NCBI GenBank assembly: GCA_004353515.1
Contig: SMNZ01000002.1
Coordinates: 744,001-808,000, forward strand
Origin: Alteromonadaceae bacterium M269
Lineage (GTDB): Bacteria; Pseudomonadota; Gammaproteobacteria; Enterobacterales; Alteromonadaceae
Reading direction: 5' to 3'
Length of the DNA: 64,000 nucleotides
Positions 1 to 10,044 of the stretch are shown here, piece after piece. Each line of letters opens with the position of its first letter. Positions within the stretch are counted from its first letter, which is position 1. Both the position numbers and the translations under genes were made by a program. The notes beneath the pieces are model-generated. The model was not told the DNA's origin. It saw only the letters and a program-made list of their open reading frames with translations, and made no database searches.

Positions 1-1
1 A

Positions 2-898
2 GCTAACTCCTTCAATAATCCCCAAGCTTGGTTACAGAAGCTCTCTCAAGCAGTTTCAGAGAGAAATTTTAATGTATCCTTTGTTGTTCTAAGTCAGAAC
101 GCTGATGTCGAGCCTTATTTGTGGCGTCATGCGGTTATTGATGGTGTTGAAGTTGAACACCTCAACATGCTTAACGGTCCAGGACGAGAGGTTGTAAGAA
201 TTGGAGACAGGGTGAGTTACTTTGAACCTTATACACCTCCATATACTATGCGCTCGTCAGAGATTAATGGGCCAATCCCTTATCAGTTGATGCGGGATTA
301 TGAGAATCTAAGTTCCTCCTATAATTTTGTCTTAGTCGGACGTACCCGTATTTCAGGTAGAGCAGCTCAGCAAATCCGTATTGTCAGTCATGACAAGAGT
401 CGATATGCCTACAATTTATGGCTGGATCAGGAAAGCGGCTTGATGCTGAAGCTTGATACTATTGATCTTAATGGTCAGGTTGTAGAGCAGTTGCAAGTGA
501 CATCAATGCAGCTTACAGAGGTTCCAGACGATTATTTCTCTCGTATAGAGTTATCGAGGTTACCCAAAGTCGTAGAACTTGGCACGACAGCGGATACTCG
601 TTTAGGGTGGCAAATTAATTGGCTCCCTGCTGGTATGAGAGTTGTTAAGCAGAACGTCCGTCAGCTTGCCCCTAACGAACGTCCGATTGAATATATGATG
701 CTAAGTGATGGCATGGTTGATATCTCTGTCTATCTACAACAGCTACCCAATGAGCTTAATCAACGAACTGCACTAAAACATCAGTCGAATACTTTGTTCA
801 CAATGCAAAGAGACTCGCTTGCTGTGACTGTGATTGGTAAACTACCGGCCAAGACAGCGGATGCGATAGCATCTTCTATCGGGATTACACCAAGATAA
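2..898 (+). CDS. rseB: Sigma-E factor regulatory protein RseB (5' end outside window)
   Basis: Periplasmic RseB binds the anti-sigma factor RseA, shields it from DegS cleavage and senses mislocalised lipoproteins or LPS. The frame is open from base 2, before the first internal Met, and reads a typical mature RseB N-terminus (AWLQKLSQAVSERNFNVSFV), so only the start and signal peptide are cut off. The MucB/RseB N-terminal lipoprotein-like domain is followed by the smaller C-terminal domain that starts near GWQINWLPAGMRV. rseC follows 13 bases later, as in rpoE-rseABC operons, so rpoE and rseA probably lie just left of the window. Identification rests on sequence resemblance plus the rseC neighbour. 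Confidence 0.93.
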   Translation, partial: ANSFNNPQAWLQKLSQAVSERNFNVSFVVLSQNADVEPYLWRHAVIDGVEVEHLNMLNGPGREVVRIGDRVSYFEPYTPPYTMRSSEINGPIPYQLMRDYENLSSSYNFVLVGRTRISGRAAQQIRIVSHDKSRYAYNLWLDQESGLMLKLDTIDLNGQVVEQLQVTSMQLTEVPDDYFSRIELSRLPKVVELGTTADTRLGWQINWLPAGMRVVKQNVRQLAPNERPIEYMMLSDGMVDISVYLQQLPNELNQRTALKHQSNTLFTMQRDSLAVTVIGKLPAKTADAIASSIGITPR

Positions 899-911
899 AT
901 AGGCCTCAGTC

Positions 912-1391
912 GTGATTGAAGAAATAGGCACAGTGACACGTGTGTCTGACGAACATATTTGGGTTGAAACGCAAATCAAAACCACCTGTGGGAGTTGTGA
1001 GCAGAAGTCTGATTGCAGCACGGGTGTTATTGCGAAAACTGTGGCGAGCAAGACGCAGACATTTAAGTTGTCCTATCAAAAAGACGCCATTGTTGGCCAG
1101 CAGGTCAAATTAGGCCTACCTGAACAGACGTTGCTGGGTGTGTCTGCATTATTCTATATGTTACCACTGGTTATGATGTTGCTTGTTGGCGGTTTGGCTG
1201 ATTTGACTACGCAATGGTTAGCCTTGTCTGGAGAGTGGTTGGTAGTCGTCGCATCTCTAAGCTCATTGGTTGGTAGTTTTTACATGATAAGTCAATGGCT
1301 TAAGACAAAAAATAGTGAGTCTTATCAACCTCAACTACTCACTCTTTTAACACCTGAAGAGCAAAAGATTCCTGTCAAAATGGTCCCATAA
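912..1391 (+). CDS. rseC: RseC/MucC family sigma-E positive regulator
   Basis: A 159-residue inner-membrane protein of the RseC/MucC family, which modulates sigma-E activity and is also linked to SoxR reduction. It starts at GTG. The N-terminal cytoplasmic part has the family's cysteine cluster (CGSC followed by C about seven residues on), then two adjacent hydrophobic segments (about residues 75-95 and 101-122), then a short hydrophilic tail. It is last in the rse operon. A small hairpin (CCTCTT/AAGAGG, 1394-1408) follows the stop but has no T-run, so it is only a weak terminator candidate. Confidence 0.9.
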   Translation: MIEEIGTVTRVSDEHIWVETQIKTTCGSCEQKSDCSTGVIAKTVASKTQTFKLSYQKDAIVGQQVKLGLPEQTLLGVSALFYMLPLVMMLLVGGLADLTTQWLALSGEWLVVVASLSSLVGSFYMISQWLKTKNSESYQPQLLTLLTPEEQKIPVKMVP

Positions 1392-1591
1392 ATCCTCTTA
1401 TAAAGAGGTATTTGTCAAAAATTTGTTTATCTGATCATAAGATCATACAAATGATTATGATAAGCAGATCGCAAATTAGTCATTAAAGCTGTAAAATCCT
1501 CGCCCATTAATTTATGCCTTGGGTCTGTTGACCTTATAACAAAGCAGCGAATTGAGCTTTGTACAACCAGAAGTAGATATCAGAACAAACT

Positions 1592-3388
1592 ATGCAGCAT
1601 AAGCACATACGTAATTTTTCAATCATTGCCCACATTGACCACGGTAAATCCACTTTGTCTGATCGCCTTATTCAAGACTGCGGCGGTTTAACTGAACGTG
1701 AAATGGCGGCTCAGGTTTTGGACTCCATGGACCTAGAGAGGGAACGTGGAATAACCATTAAAGCTCAAAGTGTAACGCTCGAATACAAAGCCAAAGACGG
1801 TGAGACTTACCAGCTTAATTTCATCGATACACCTGGGCACGTCGACTTTAGTTACGAAGTATCCCGCTCATTAGCAGCTTGTGAAGGGGCGCTACTGGTT
1901 GTTGATGCTGGACAGGGAGTTGAAGCTCAAACTCTGGCTAACTGCTACACCGCGATTGATATGGACTTAGAAGTTGTTCCAATCCTGAACAAAATTGATT
2001 TGCCTCAGGCTGAGCCAGATCGCGTCGCGGAAGAAATTGAAGATATTGTCGGTATTGATGCCGTTGACGCAGTGAGATGTTCTGCGAAAACAGGTGTGGG
2101 TATACAAGATGTGCTTGAAGTCATTGTAAACCAAATTCCACCGCCGGAAGGCGAAATGGACGCACCGCTTAAAGCACTGATTGTCGACTCATGGTTTGAT
2201 AACTACCAAGGTGTTATCTCACTAGTAAGAGTTAAGGATGGTCAGCTAAGGGCAGGTGACAAAATTAAAATGATGTCTAATGGCCAAGTACATCAAGTTG
2301 ATCAGGTGGGTATCTTCACACCTAAGGCAACGAAAGTGGATGTGCTTAAATCTGGCGAAGTAGGATTTATTATTGCCGGAATTAAAGACATCCAAGGTGC
2401 TCCAGTAGGTGACACAATTACGCTTGCAAGAGAGCCTGCAACCGAAGTTCTTCCTGGTTTTAAAAAGGTTAAACCTCAGGTTTATGCCGGACTTTTCCCT
2501 ATCAGTTCTGATGATTATGAAGATTTCCGTGATGCTCTGGCCAAATTAAGCCTGAACGATGCGTCACTCTTCTTTGAACCTGAAAGTTCAACGGCTCTTG
2601 GCTTTGGATTCCGTATTGGTTTCCTTGGTATGTTACACATGGAAATCATTCAAGAGCGTTTAGAGCGTGAGTATGATCTTGATTTGATAACAACGGCACC
2701 TACTGTGGTTTATCAAGTGAAAACAACAGATGGTGAAGTGCTTACGGTAGATAACCCATCTAACTTGCCTCCAGTTAACAAGATTGATGAAATTAGAGAG
2801 CCTATTGTTGAAGCGCATATTTTGGTGCCTCAAGAGTTCTTAGGGAACGTAATCACTTTGTGTGTCGATAAGCGTGGCGTACAAACCAACATGACTTATC
2901 ACGGTAAACAGGTTGCCGTAACTTATGACTTACCTATGGCAGAAGTTGTGATGGACTTCTTCGACCGTCTTAAATCGACGAGTCGTGGCTTTGCATCATT
3001 AGACTATAACTTCAAACACTTCCAAGTCGCAGATATGGTGCGCTTAGATATCATGGTGAACGCTGAGCGTGTTGATGCCTTAGCTGTGATTACACACAAA
3101 GATAATGCCCAATACAGAGGACGTGACTTGGTTGATAAGCTAAGAGAGCTAATTCCAAGACAGATGTTTGATATTGCTATCCAGGCAGCGATAGGCAATC
3201 ACATTATTGCGCGTAGTACAGTAAAGCAATTACGTAAAAACGTTATCGCCAAGTGTTACGGTGGTGACGTCAGTCGTAAGAAGAAGCTTCTACAGAAGCA
3301 AAAAGAAGGTAAGAAACGAATGAAGAGCGTAGGGAATGTGGAGTTACCACAAGACGCTTTCTTAGCAGTCTTAAAAGTAGGAAAATAA
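1592..3388 (+). CDS. lepA: Elongation factor 4 (LepA)
   Basis: Ribosome-associated translational GTPase (EF4) that acts during initiation/elongation, reported to back-translocate or remodel stalled ribosomes. The full family length of about 598 residues is present. G1 is [10 protein letters not shown]3 is DTPGH, G4 is NKID and G5 is SAKTG, followed by the EF-G-like domains and the LepA-specific C-terminal domain ending in a Lys-rich stretch ([18 protein letters not shown]). It abuts lepB with no gap (stop at 3388, next start at 3389), indicating one transcript and probable translational coupling. A TAAAAT box at 1492-1497 in the 200-base upstream gap is a possible -10. Confidence 0.97.
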   Translation: MQHKHIRNFSIIAHIDHGKSTLSDRLIQDCGGLTEREMAAQVLDSMDLERERGITIKAQSVTLEYKAKDGETYQLNFIDTPGHVDFSYEVSRSLAACEGALLVVDAGQGVEAQTLANCYTAIDMDLEVVPILNKIDLPQAEPDRVAEEIEDIVGIDAVDAVRCSAKTGVGIQDVLEVIVNQIPPPEGEMDAPLKALIVDSWFDNYQGVISLVRVKDGQLRAGDKIKMMSNGQVHQVDQVGIFTPKATKVDVLKSGEVGFIIAGIKDIQGAPVGDTITLAREPATEVLPGFKKVKPQVYAGLFPISSDDYEDFRDALAKLSLNDASLFFEPESSTALGFGFRIGFLGMLHMEIIQERLEREYDLDLITTAPTVVYQVKTTDGEVLTVDNPSNLPPVNKIDEIREPIVEAHILVPQEFLGNVITLCVDKRGVQTNMTYHGKQVAVTYDLPMAEVVMDFFDRLKSTSRGFASLDYNFKHFQVADMVRLDIMVNAERVDALAVITHKDNAQYRGRDLVDKLRELIPRQMFDIAIQAAIGNHIIARSTVKQLRKNVIAKCYGGDVSRKKKLLQKQKEGKKRMKSVGNVELPQDAFLAVLKVGK

Positions 3389-4312
3389 ATGGCAAATTAC
3401 TTTTCGATTATATTAACTGTCCTTACAGCAGCCACAGGATTGATATGGTTAGCTGATGCATTACTTTGGGCACCGAAACGCAAAGAGAAAATCGCAATTG
3501 CGCAGGCTAATACGCAAGGTGATATCGATCCTGAGACTCTCAGTAAGATAGCTCCTCTACCAGTATTGGTTGATAACGCGCAGCAAATTTTCCCAGTGAT
3601 TGCATTTGTTTTAATCTTGCGCTCATTCCTTTATGAGCCGTTTCAAATCCCTTCTGGCTCTATGAAACCTACTTTATTGGTTGGCGATTTTATTCTGGTC
3701 GAAAAGTTTGCTTACGGTTTGAGAGATCCTGTTGCTCGTAAAAAGTTTGTTGATCTTGGTGAACCTGAGCGTGGTGACATTGTTGTCTTTAAATACCCGC
3801 CAAACCCTAGCCAGGATTTTATTAAACGCCTTATTGGTCTTCCTGGCGACAGAGTCATCTATCGAAACAAACAATTTACGATTAAGCCTGCGTGTGACGT
3901 AACAAAACAAGAAGCTTGTGAGCCTGAAAGAGTGATTGATTTAGAATTCTTAAATCGCGACGAGTTCTTCTTTGGTGAGTTACCACTCGATCGTTTTCAA
4001 GAACAACTTGGCGACGTAACGCATGATATTCTACGCAACCCTTATCGACCTGAAAATTCAGGGCAGTATTATCAGCAACCGGGGACTCGAATTGGCGAGT
4101 GGCTAGTTCCGGAAGGCCAGTATTTCATGATCGGTGATAATCGCGATAACAGTGGTGATAGCCGTTTCTGGGGATTTGTACCTGAAGATAATCTAGTAGG
4201 TAAAGCCGTTGCAATCTGGATTAGCTTTGAGTTTGATCGAGCACCCAGCAGCTGGGTCCCCGGTTGGATTCCAACAGGTGTGCGTTTTGGTCGAGTAGGT
4301 GGAATTCAATAA
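3389..4312 (+). CDS. lepB: Signal peptidase I (LepB)
   Basis: Inner-membrane serine protease that removes signal peptides from Sec/Tat exported proteins. An N-terminal membrane segment (about residues 4-26) and a second one (about 66-84) precede the catalytic region. The nucleophile motif is [10 protein letters not shown] and the general-base Lys lies in the KRLIGLPGD box. The late box [14 protein letters not shown] is also present. The length of 307 is normal for gammaproteobacterial LepB. It directly follows lepA, the classical order, and its end meets rnc. Confidence 0.97.
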   Translation: MANYFSIILTVLTAATGLIWLADALLWAPKRKEKIAIAQANTQGDIDPETLSKIAPLPVLVDNAQQIFPVIAFVLILRSFLYEPFQIPSGSMKPTLLVGDFILVEKFAYGLRDPVARKKFVDLGEPERGDIVVFKYPPNPSQDFIKRLIGLPGDRVIYRNKQFTIKPACDVTKQEACEPERVIDLEFLNRDEFFFGELPLDRFQEQLGDVTHDILRNPYRPENSGQYYQQPGTRIGEWLVPEGQYFMIGDNRDNSGDSRFWGFVPEDNLVGKAVAIWISFEFDRAPSSWVPGWIPTGVRFGRVGGIQ

Positions 4313-4313
4313 T

Positions 4314-4997
4314 ATGGATGAAGCTTGGCGCTATTCGCGCTTAGGTAAGACCCTAGGATATCAGTTCAAACAGCAGGACAACTTAGTGACGGCGCTCACG
4401 CATAGAAGCGCCAGTAGTAAACATAACGAACGATTAGAGTTTTTAGGTGATGCTGTACTCGGTATGGTTATCGCGGAGAGACTCTATAAGTTGTTTCCTA
4501 ATGTTCCAGAGGGCAATCTGACAAGGCTAAGATCCAGCATTGTTAAAGGGGATACTTTAGCTGAACTCGCTCGCGAGTTTGAATTGGGTGATTACCTTAT
4601 ATTGGGGAGTGGTGAGTTAAAGAGTGGAGGCTTCAGGCGCAGCTCCATTTTAGCAGATGCCGTTGAAGCAATTATTGGCGCTATATACTTGGAATCTGGT
4701 ATCGAAGTTGTTGAACCTCTTATTTTGAGCTGGTTTGACGAACGAATTAAAAAACTCGATCCCAATGAGCACCCTAAAGACGACAAAACAAGATTGCAAG
4801 AATACTTACAAGGCCGCAAGTTGCCGCTGCCGAGCTATACTGTAACTGATATTAAAGGCAAATCTCATGATCAGGATTTTGTCGTTGAATGTCAGGTTCC
4901 TAAGCTTAAAGAAGTAGTTATTGGAAAAGGTAAAAGTCGTCGTAAAGCAGAGCAACAAGCAGCACGTGTTGCATTAGAGAAATTAACTAGTGAATGA
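4314..4997 (+). CDS. rnc: Ribonuclease III
   Basis: Double-strand-specific endoribonuclease that processes rRNA precursors and regulates mRNAs. The catalytic signature is [11 protein letters not shown] (about residue 40), with the second acidic site at [14 protein letters not shown] double-stranded RNA-binding domain fills the C-terminus ([12 protein letters not shown] to the end). I chose the ATG at 4314, one base after the lepB stop, over a GTG at 4299 inside lepB, because RNase III normally starts close to this point and AGGTGG lies upstream. The end overlaps era by 8 bases, so the two are coupled. Confidence 0.96.
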   Translation: MDEAWRYSRLGKTLGYQFKQQDNLVTALTHRSASSKHNERLEFLGDAVLGMVIAERLYKLFPNVPEGNLTRLRSSIVKGDTLAELAREFELGDYLILGSGELKSGGFRRSSILADAVEAIIGAIYLESGIEVVEPLILSWFDERIKKLDPNEHPKDDKTRLQEYLQGRKLPLPSYTVTDIKGKSHDQDFVVECQVPKLKEVVIGKGKSRRKAEQQAARVALEKLTSE

Positions 4998-5922
4998 TCT
5001 CCCCGAAAACCTAGATGCCAGTGATGAACAGCACTGCGGTATGGTTGCTATTGTAGGACGCCCAAATGTTGGTAAGTCCACGCTTTTAAATAAGTTACTT
5101 GGGCAAAAAGTGAGTATTACCTCCCGCAAGCCTCAAACAACTCGCCACAGAATCCTAGGTATTGATACCGAAGATAACCATCAAACAATCTATGTGGATA
5201 CACCTGGGCTGCATATTGATGAAAAGCGTGCCATTAACCGTTTAATGAATCGTGCCGCGAAGAGCTCGTTGGGTGATGTTGAATTAGTCCTGTTTTTGGT
5301 TGAGGGCACACATTGGACAGATGATGACGAGCTGGTACTCAGAAATGTAAAAGCAAGTGGGTTGCCTGTTTGGTTGTTGGTCAACAAGTCTGACAATGTC
5401 GTTGATAAAGATTCATTATTACCTCATCTCGCCTGGTTGGCTGAAAAGCATGAATTCGATGAGATTATGCCTATTTCAGCTAAAGAAGGGACTAACGTTG
5501 ATTCTTTGAGAAACAACGTTAAAAAGACATTACCTAAGTGCGAGTTCTATTTCCCCGAAGACTATATAACTGACCGATCTTCGCGCTTTATGGCAGCGGA
5601 GATTATTCGCGAGAAGTTAATGCGTTTTACTGGGGACGAACTTCCCTATTCAGTGACTGTCGAAATTGAACAGTTCAAAATGAACGAGAAGGGCATTTAT
5701 CAAATTAACGGCCTTATTCTTGTTGAGCGTGAAACTCAGAAGAGAATGGTTATTGGCAATAAAGGCACGCGTTTAAAAACCATTGGTAGTGATGCTCGTA
5801 AGGATATGGAAAAGTTGTTTGATAACAGAGTCTATCTCGAACTTTGGGTTAAAGTGAAAAGTGGTTGGGCGGACGATGAACGTGCGTTACATAGTCTCGG
5901 CTATATTGATAAAGAGCTTTAG
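4990..5922 (+). CDS. era: GTPase Era
   Basis: Essential GTPase that binds the 3' end of 16S rRNA and helps 30S maturation. GTPase motifs are GRPNVGKST (G1), DTPGL (G3) and NKSD (G4), and a C-terminal KH domain follows (about residues 210-300, with [13 protein letters not shown] as its GxxG loop). The GTG start overlaps the rnc stop by 8 bases. In many gammaproteobacteria recO and pdxJ come next; here pdxH follows after 17 bases. Confidence 0.97.
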   Translation: MNDLPENLDASDEQHCGMVAIVGRPNVGKSTLLNKLLGQKVSITSRKPQTTRHRILGIDTEDNHQTIYVDTPGLHIDEKRAINRLMNRAAKSSLGDVELVLFLVEGTHWTDDDELVLRNVKASGLPVWLLVNKSDNVVDKDSLLPHLAWLAEKHEFDEIMPISAKEGTNVDSLRNNVKKTLPKCEFYFPEDYITDRSSRFMAAEIIREKLMRFTGDELPYSVTVEIEQFKMNEKGIYQINGLILVERETQKRMVIGNKGTRLKTIGSDARKDMEKLFDNRVYLELWVKVKSGWADDERALHSLGYIDKEL

Positions 5923-5939
5923 TCACTCGAGTTAAACCA

Positions 5940-6581
5940 ATGAAAGACGTTACAGATTTACGACGAGAATACACCAAAGATGGGTTGAGCTTAGAGCAGC
6001 TCAACGACAATCCTATATCTCAGTTTGAAAACTGGCTTCAACAAGCGATTGATTCAGGATTATCGGACCCTACTGCGATGACAGTAGCGACAGTTGATGA
6101 AAGCGGGCAGCCATCGCAACGCATAGTGCTATTGAAGAAAGTCGACCAAAGAGGTTTTGTATTTTTTACCGATTTGGGCAGTAAAAAAGCTGGTGACTTG
6201 AAGCAAAACAATAAGATTTCATTGCACTTCCCTTGGCACCCTTTAGAGCGCCAAGTGAAGATTTGCGGCACTGCAACGAAATTGCCGATTGCTGAAGTTG
6301 CAGCTTATTTTGCATCACGACCTAAAGACAGCCAGTTAGCTGCGCTAATATCCAATCAAAGCCAACCCATATCAACTCGCCAAATGTTGATGAATAAATT
6401 CAAAGAAGCAAAAGAGAAATTTAAACAGGGAGAAGTACCTTTACCTGATTTATGGGGTGGTTTTCGCGTAGTCCCTCATGAAGTGGAGTTTTGGCAGGGC
6501 GGAGAACATCGACTTCATGATCGCTTCCAGTATCGTTTATCTTCCAACAATGAATGGGAGATTCAAAGGCTGATGCCTTGA
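5940..6581 (+). CDS. pdxH: Pyridoxine/pyridoxamine 5'-phosphate oxidase
   Basis: FMN-dependent oxidase that converts PNP or PMP to pyridoxal 5'-phosphate, used both at the end of de novo synthesis and in salvage. Its 213 residues match the family. Typical parts are the N-terminal [16 protein letters not shown], the flavin-binding [17 protein letters not shown], the SRPKDSQ box and the C-terminal [11 protein letters not shown] followed by a short RL tail. It sits 17 bases after era and overlaps the next gene by 28 bases, so it appears to belong to the same transcript. Confidence 0.96.
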   Translation: MKDVTDLRREYTKDGLSLEQLNDNPISQFENWLQQAIDSGLSDPTAMTVATVDESGQPSQRIVLLKKVDQRGFVFFTDLGSKKAGDLKQNNKISLHFPWHPLERQVKICGTATKLPIAEVAAYFASRPKDSQLAALISNQSQPISTRQMLMNKFKEAKEKFKQGEVPLPDLWGGFRVVPHEVEFWQGGEHRLHDRFQYRLSSNNEWEIQRLMP

Positions 6582-7363
6582 TTGACAGCCACTGTCATTT
6601 AGATTTCGATAAATTTGATACTGACCGCGAGTCAGTGATTGGGGAATGCCAGGGACAGGGAATAACGAAAATTCTTGTTCCTGGAGTTTCTTCAGAGCAC
6701 TGGCAGCGGCAAATCGACCTTTGCCAACACCATCCCATGCTAACCTTTGCTTTGGGGCTCCATCCTTATTTCCTATCTGACGAAACCATCGCCTCACTTG
6801 AGAAGCTTGATGCATTGCTTTCTGAACATAAAGGAAAAGTGGTTGCTGTCGGAGAGATAGGACTCGATGGTTATGTCGCAAAACAGCGCAACGGCGCCGA
6901 CGAACGCAAGCAGTTAATTTTCTTTGAAGAGCAGCTAAACCTTGCATCAAAACATGCTTTACCTGTCGTCATTCACCACAGACAATCTCATAACCACATT
7001 ATTCGACTGTTGAAGCAGAAGCGCTTTCATTTGGGCGGTGTGATTCATGCGTTCTCTGGTAGTTTGCAAGAAGCCAAATCTTACATCGAATTAGGTTTTA
7101 TGCTTGGAGCAGGGGGCACCATTACTTACGATAGAGCTGCCAAGACTAGACAGGTTTTTAAGACAATTGGGTTGGAACATATTCTCCTGGAAACGGATGC
7201 TCCCGATATGCCATTACAAGGTTTTCAAGGGCAGCGAAACAGCCCAGTGAGAGTTGTCGCTGTGGCTGAATGTCTAGCTGAGCTTAGAGGAGAATCCGTT
7301 CAGTATATTAGTCAGCAAACAGATAAAAACTTTCATCGACTATTTGTTCACTTGTCAGATTAA
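6554..7363 (+). CDS. TatD/YjjV-family metal-dependent DNase
   Basis: A TIM-barrel metallohydrolase of the TatD family (members have 3'-5' DNase activity; YjjV-like by eye). Metal-ligand motifs are DSHCHLDF at the N-terminus, GEIGLDG (about residue 97), VIHHRQS (about 138), HAFSGS (about 165) and ETDAPD (about 214). The ATG at 6554 lies within pdxH (28-base overlap). A TTG at 6578, with AAAGG upstream and giving MIDSHCHLD, is an equally good start. The gene ends 5 bases before the convergent marR-type gene. The exact substrate is unknown. Confidence 0.88.
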   Translation: MGDSKADALIDSHCHLDFDKFDTDRESVIGECQGQGITKILVPGVSSEHWQRQIDLCQHHPMLTFALGLHPYFLSDETIASLEKLDALLSEHKGKVVAVGEIGLDGYVAKQRNGADERKQLIFFEEQLNLASKHALPVVIHHRQSHNHIIRLLKQKRFHLGGVIHAFSGSLQEAKSYIELGFMLGAGGTITYDRAAKTRQVFKTIGLEHILLETDAPDMPLQGFQGQRNSPVRVVAVAECLAELRGESVQYISQQTDKNFHRLFVHLSD

Positions 7364-7368
7364 GGTTT

Positions 7369-7845
7369 TTAAGGGGTTATCGAACCGACTTCTAGAACAG
7401 GTGCTGCATCCAATTCTTCCGCTCCCATCATGCTGGCTAATCGTTGCATGGTGGCTACCATTTGGCTTTGCTCCCATTCTTCCAGTTTGAAAAAGCGTTC
7501 TAAAAAGTGCTCCTGTAAATGCATAGGAGCTTTCTCCTGAGCTTCTAGACCGCTATCGGTAAGGTAGACACTGACTCTACGTTTATCTTCTGTGCTTCTT
7601 ACGCGCTTAACGAAAGCTTTACCTTCTAGACGATCTAAAATACTGGTTACAGTAGCAGGACTTAGGTTGATGTTATGAGCAATATCCCGAACCATAGCCC
7701 CTGGTATTTTACCTACTTCACGTAAAACTAATAGTTGAGGACCCGTTAGCCCAATTTCCTTGCTTAATTGTTTAGAACGAATATCGATGGCGCGTATAAC
7801 CCGTCGTAAGGCAATTAGTAGCTCTTCGTCTTTTTGCATACCCAA
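7369..7845 (-). CDS. MarR-family transcriptional regulator
   Basis: A winged-helix dimeric repressor of the MarR family, 158 residues. The DNA-binding core reads GAMVRDIAHNINLSPATVTSILDRLEGKAFVKR, followed by the wing STEDKRRVSVYLTDSG. It lies 13 bases downstream of the BCCT transporter gene on the same strand, so the two are likely co-transcribed and it may control that transporter in response to an osmolyte or a stress ligand. MarR proteins of the EctR type next to compatible-solute genes are known; here the link is inferred only from position. Confidence 0.9.
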   Translation of the reverse strand: MGMQKDEELLIALRRVIRAIDIRSKQLSKEIGLTGPQLLVLREVGKIPGAMVRDIAHNINLSPATVTSILDRLEGKAFVKRVRSTEDKRRVSVYLTDSGLEAQEKAPMHLQEHFLERFFKLEEWEQSQMVATMQRLASMMGAEELDAAPVLEVGSITP

Positions 7846-7858
7846 TCTTTATGTTGAA

Positions 7859-9826
7859 CTAGCGTAAAAGGTGCAAGAAGTGTTGATGTCGTTGATATTG
7901 ATCAATTACATCGTTAATGAGTGCAAGTTTAGACCAACCCATAACATCGTAATCTTGACCGCCTTCGCTAAGATGTACTTCTGCACGATAATAGGAGTGT
8001 TCGTCATTGTTGTCTATGCTTTCTACGTTTGGAAGAGCAAACTCTGGCTGTTGGTGTTGTCGTCGATAAACGCCATAAATGAAGTCGTGTTCATCACCAT
8101 GAAAAACCGTAAGCACAATACTTTCATCGTCTTGTTCAAACTTTGCCTTAATCTGGTTTTCGTCTAATGTATGAATCACTTCGTCAAACGCTGACTTAAC
8201 TGTCGTTTCTAAAAAGTAACTGACGGCACCTCTGTTTGGAAAGCTGATAATATTAGTAAGACGCTCCTTCCAGCTCTCTTTTTCTGCGTGTTGTTGCTGC
8301 AATGTTAGGTTTGTTTGTAGGCTTTCTTTTTTGTAGGCTTCTACTCTTAATGCTTTGATAAGTCCTATCATAGAGATAAGTAAGACTATTGAGAATGGGA
8401 GCGCACTTGCAATAGTCATAGTTTGCAATCCATTTAAACCTCCAGCCATCAATAGGATAGCTGCAACGACACCGACCCCTGCAGCCCAATAAACGCGCTG
8501 CCAGATGGCTGTGTCGTTATCTCCATTAGAACACAACATATTGACAACCATGGCGCCTGAATCACAAGAGGTCACAAAGAATACAACTATCATGAGCGTG
8601 GCTAATATGGATATGATTTGAGCGGCAGGTAGTTGTTCTATAAAGATGAAAAGAGCAACGGCCGCGTCATTATTAACTGCCGTTGCTATTTCACTAACCT
8701 CTTTATTGAGAATTAGGTCAATGGCGCTGTTTCCAAAAAAAGTCATCCACATGAGCGTAAATGCTGTTGGGATCATCAACACTCCAAGGACAAACTCACG
8801 TATCGTTCTTCCTCTAGATATTCTCGCAATAAAAAGACCTACAAAAGGTGCCCAAGCAAGCCACCACCCCCAGTAAAAAATTGTCCAGCCTCCAATCCAG
8901 TCGCTCCTTTCATAAGCGAAAAGATTAAAGGTGTTGCGCACCATATCTGAGAGATAAGCACCAGTATTTTGTACAAAAGCCTGCATGAGGAACACCGTTG
9001 GACCTAGAATCAGCACTAGTGTTAACAGTGCGACGGCGAGAATCATGTTAAGCTCAGATAAGCGTCTAATCCCTTTATCTAATCCAGAAGCAACAGACAA
9101 CATGGCCAGTAAAGTGACGACAAACATAATGCTAAGCTGCTCAGTTAAACCAATATTTAACCCAAATAAATGATTGAAGCCCGAGTTAACTTGGGTTGCC
9201 CCAAAGCCTAACGAAGTCGCTACACCAAATACAGTGCTAACAACTGCAAAGATATCAACCCAGTGTCCTGACCATCCATAGATCCTATCTCCAATTAAGG
9301 GGTATAACGCACTGCGGAGTGTGAGAGGTAAATCGTGCCTATAAGCGAAATATGCGAGAATTAAAGCAACAACAGCGTAGATAGCCCAAGCATGAAAGCC
9401 CCAGTGAAAGAAAGTCATTTTCATGGCTTCTTTTGCGGCTTCCACAGTATTAGCTTGCTCCGTAGGAGGGGAGAGGTAATGCATGACAGGTTCAGCAACG
9501 CCAAAGAACATTAAACCTATTCCCATACCTGCGGCAAATAGCATAGATAACCAAGTCAGGCGGCTATATTCGGGCTCATCATGATCTCTTCCTAGCTTTA
9601 TGTCGCCGTAACGAGATGCTCCTAGGTAAACCACGAGAACGAGTATGACTGCAACGCTTAATACGTAGAACCAACTGCCATTAATGACAATACTGTCCTG
9701 AATTTGTTGAAATAGCCTGTTTGCGTGCTCAGGTGCTACTGCTGCAAAAATAAGTAGAGCGATGATTCCAATAGAAGCCGGAAAAAAGACATTTGGGTTA
9801 AACCCATTGGTGCGGTTTTTTAACAC
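7859..9826 (-). CDS. BCCT-family choline/betaine-type transporter
   Basis: A sodium- or proton-coupled betaine/choline/carnitine transporter in the inner membrane, for uptake of compatible solutes. Twelve hydrophobic segments fill roughly residues 15-500. Family signatures are GMGIGLMFFGVAEPVMHY and the Trp-rich block WTIFYWGWWLAWAPF followed by ARISRGRT. A hydrophilic C-terminal tail of about 140 residues resembles the osmosensing/regulatory extension of BetT-type choline carriers, which is why choline is a reasonable guess, but the substrate cannot be read from sequence. It is followed by a MarR regulator 13 bases on. Two dyads upstream (9853-9895) are candidate operators. Confidence 0.92.
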   Translation of the reverse strand: MLKNRTNGFNPNVFFPASIGIIALLIFAAVAPEHANRLFQQIQDSIVINGSWFYVLSVAVILVLVVYLGASRYGDIKLGRDHDEPEYSRLTWLSMLFAAGMGIGLMFFGVAEPVMHYLSPPTEQANTVEAAKEAMKMTFFHWGFHAWAIYAVVALILAYFAYRHDLPLTLRSALYPLIGDRIYGWSGHWVDIFAVVSTVFGVATSLGFGATQVNSGFNHLFGLNIGLTEQLSIMFVVTLLAMLSVASGLDKGIRRLSELNMILAVALLTLVLILGPTVFLMQAFVQNTGAYLSDMVRNTFNLFAYERSDWIGGWTIFYWGWWLAWAPFVGLFIARISRGRTIREFVLGVLMIPTAFTLMWMTFFGNSAIDLILNKEVSEIATAVNNDAAVALFIFIEQLPAAQIISILATLMIVVFFVTSCDSGAMVVNMLCSNGDNDTAIWQRVYWAAGVGVVAAILLMAGGLNGLQTMTIASALPFSIVLLISMIGLIKALRVEAYKKESLQTNLTLQQQHAEKESWKERLTNIISFPNRGAVSYFLETTVKSAFDEVIHTLDENQIKAKFEQDDESIVLTVFHGDEHDFIYGVYRRQHQQPEFALPNVESIDNNDEHSYYRAEVHLSEGGQDYDVMGWSKLALINDVIDQYQRHQHFLHLLR

Positions 9827-9852
9827 TAAAAGCTACTTATACAAATAATTTC

Positions 9853-9895
9853 AATAGTTACTATTAAGATATCAGTCATAGTTACTTATCACTAT
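9853..9895. promoter_or_regulatory. Paired dyad symmetries upstream of the BCCT/MarR genes
   Basis: Two palindromes lie 27-69 bases upstream of the transporter start: AATAGT-T-ACTATT (9853-9865) and ATAGT-N8-ACTAT (9878-9895). Both carry the same ATAGT/ACTAT half-sites, the arrangement expected for a dimeric winged-helix regulator such as the adjacent MarR protein. The region is AT-rich, so chance is not excluded. Confidence 0.4.
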
Positions 9896-10044
9896 AAAAA
9901 CCTAATAAAAAATGGGTTTTTCGTACCAGTTAACTATTTCTTTCAGATAAATTAGTTTGAGTTCAATCTAATTTGCTATTTTCTGTTGCTACTCTATGAT
10001 CATCACTGTTTGAGTTAAAATAATAAGTTCACTAGGGAAATGCT

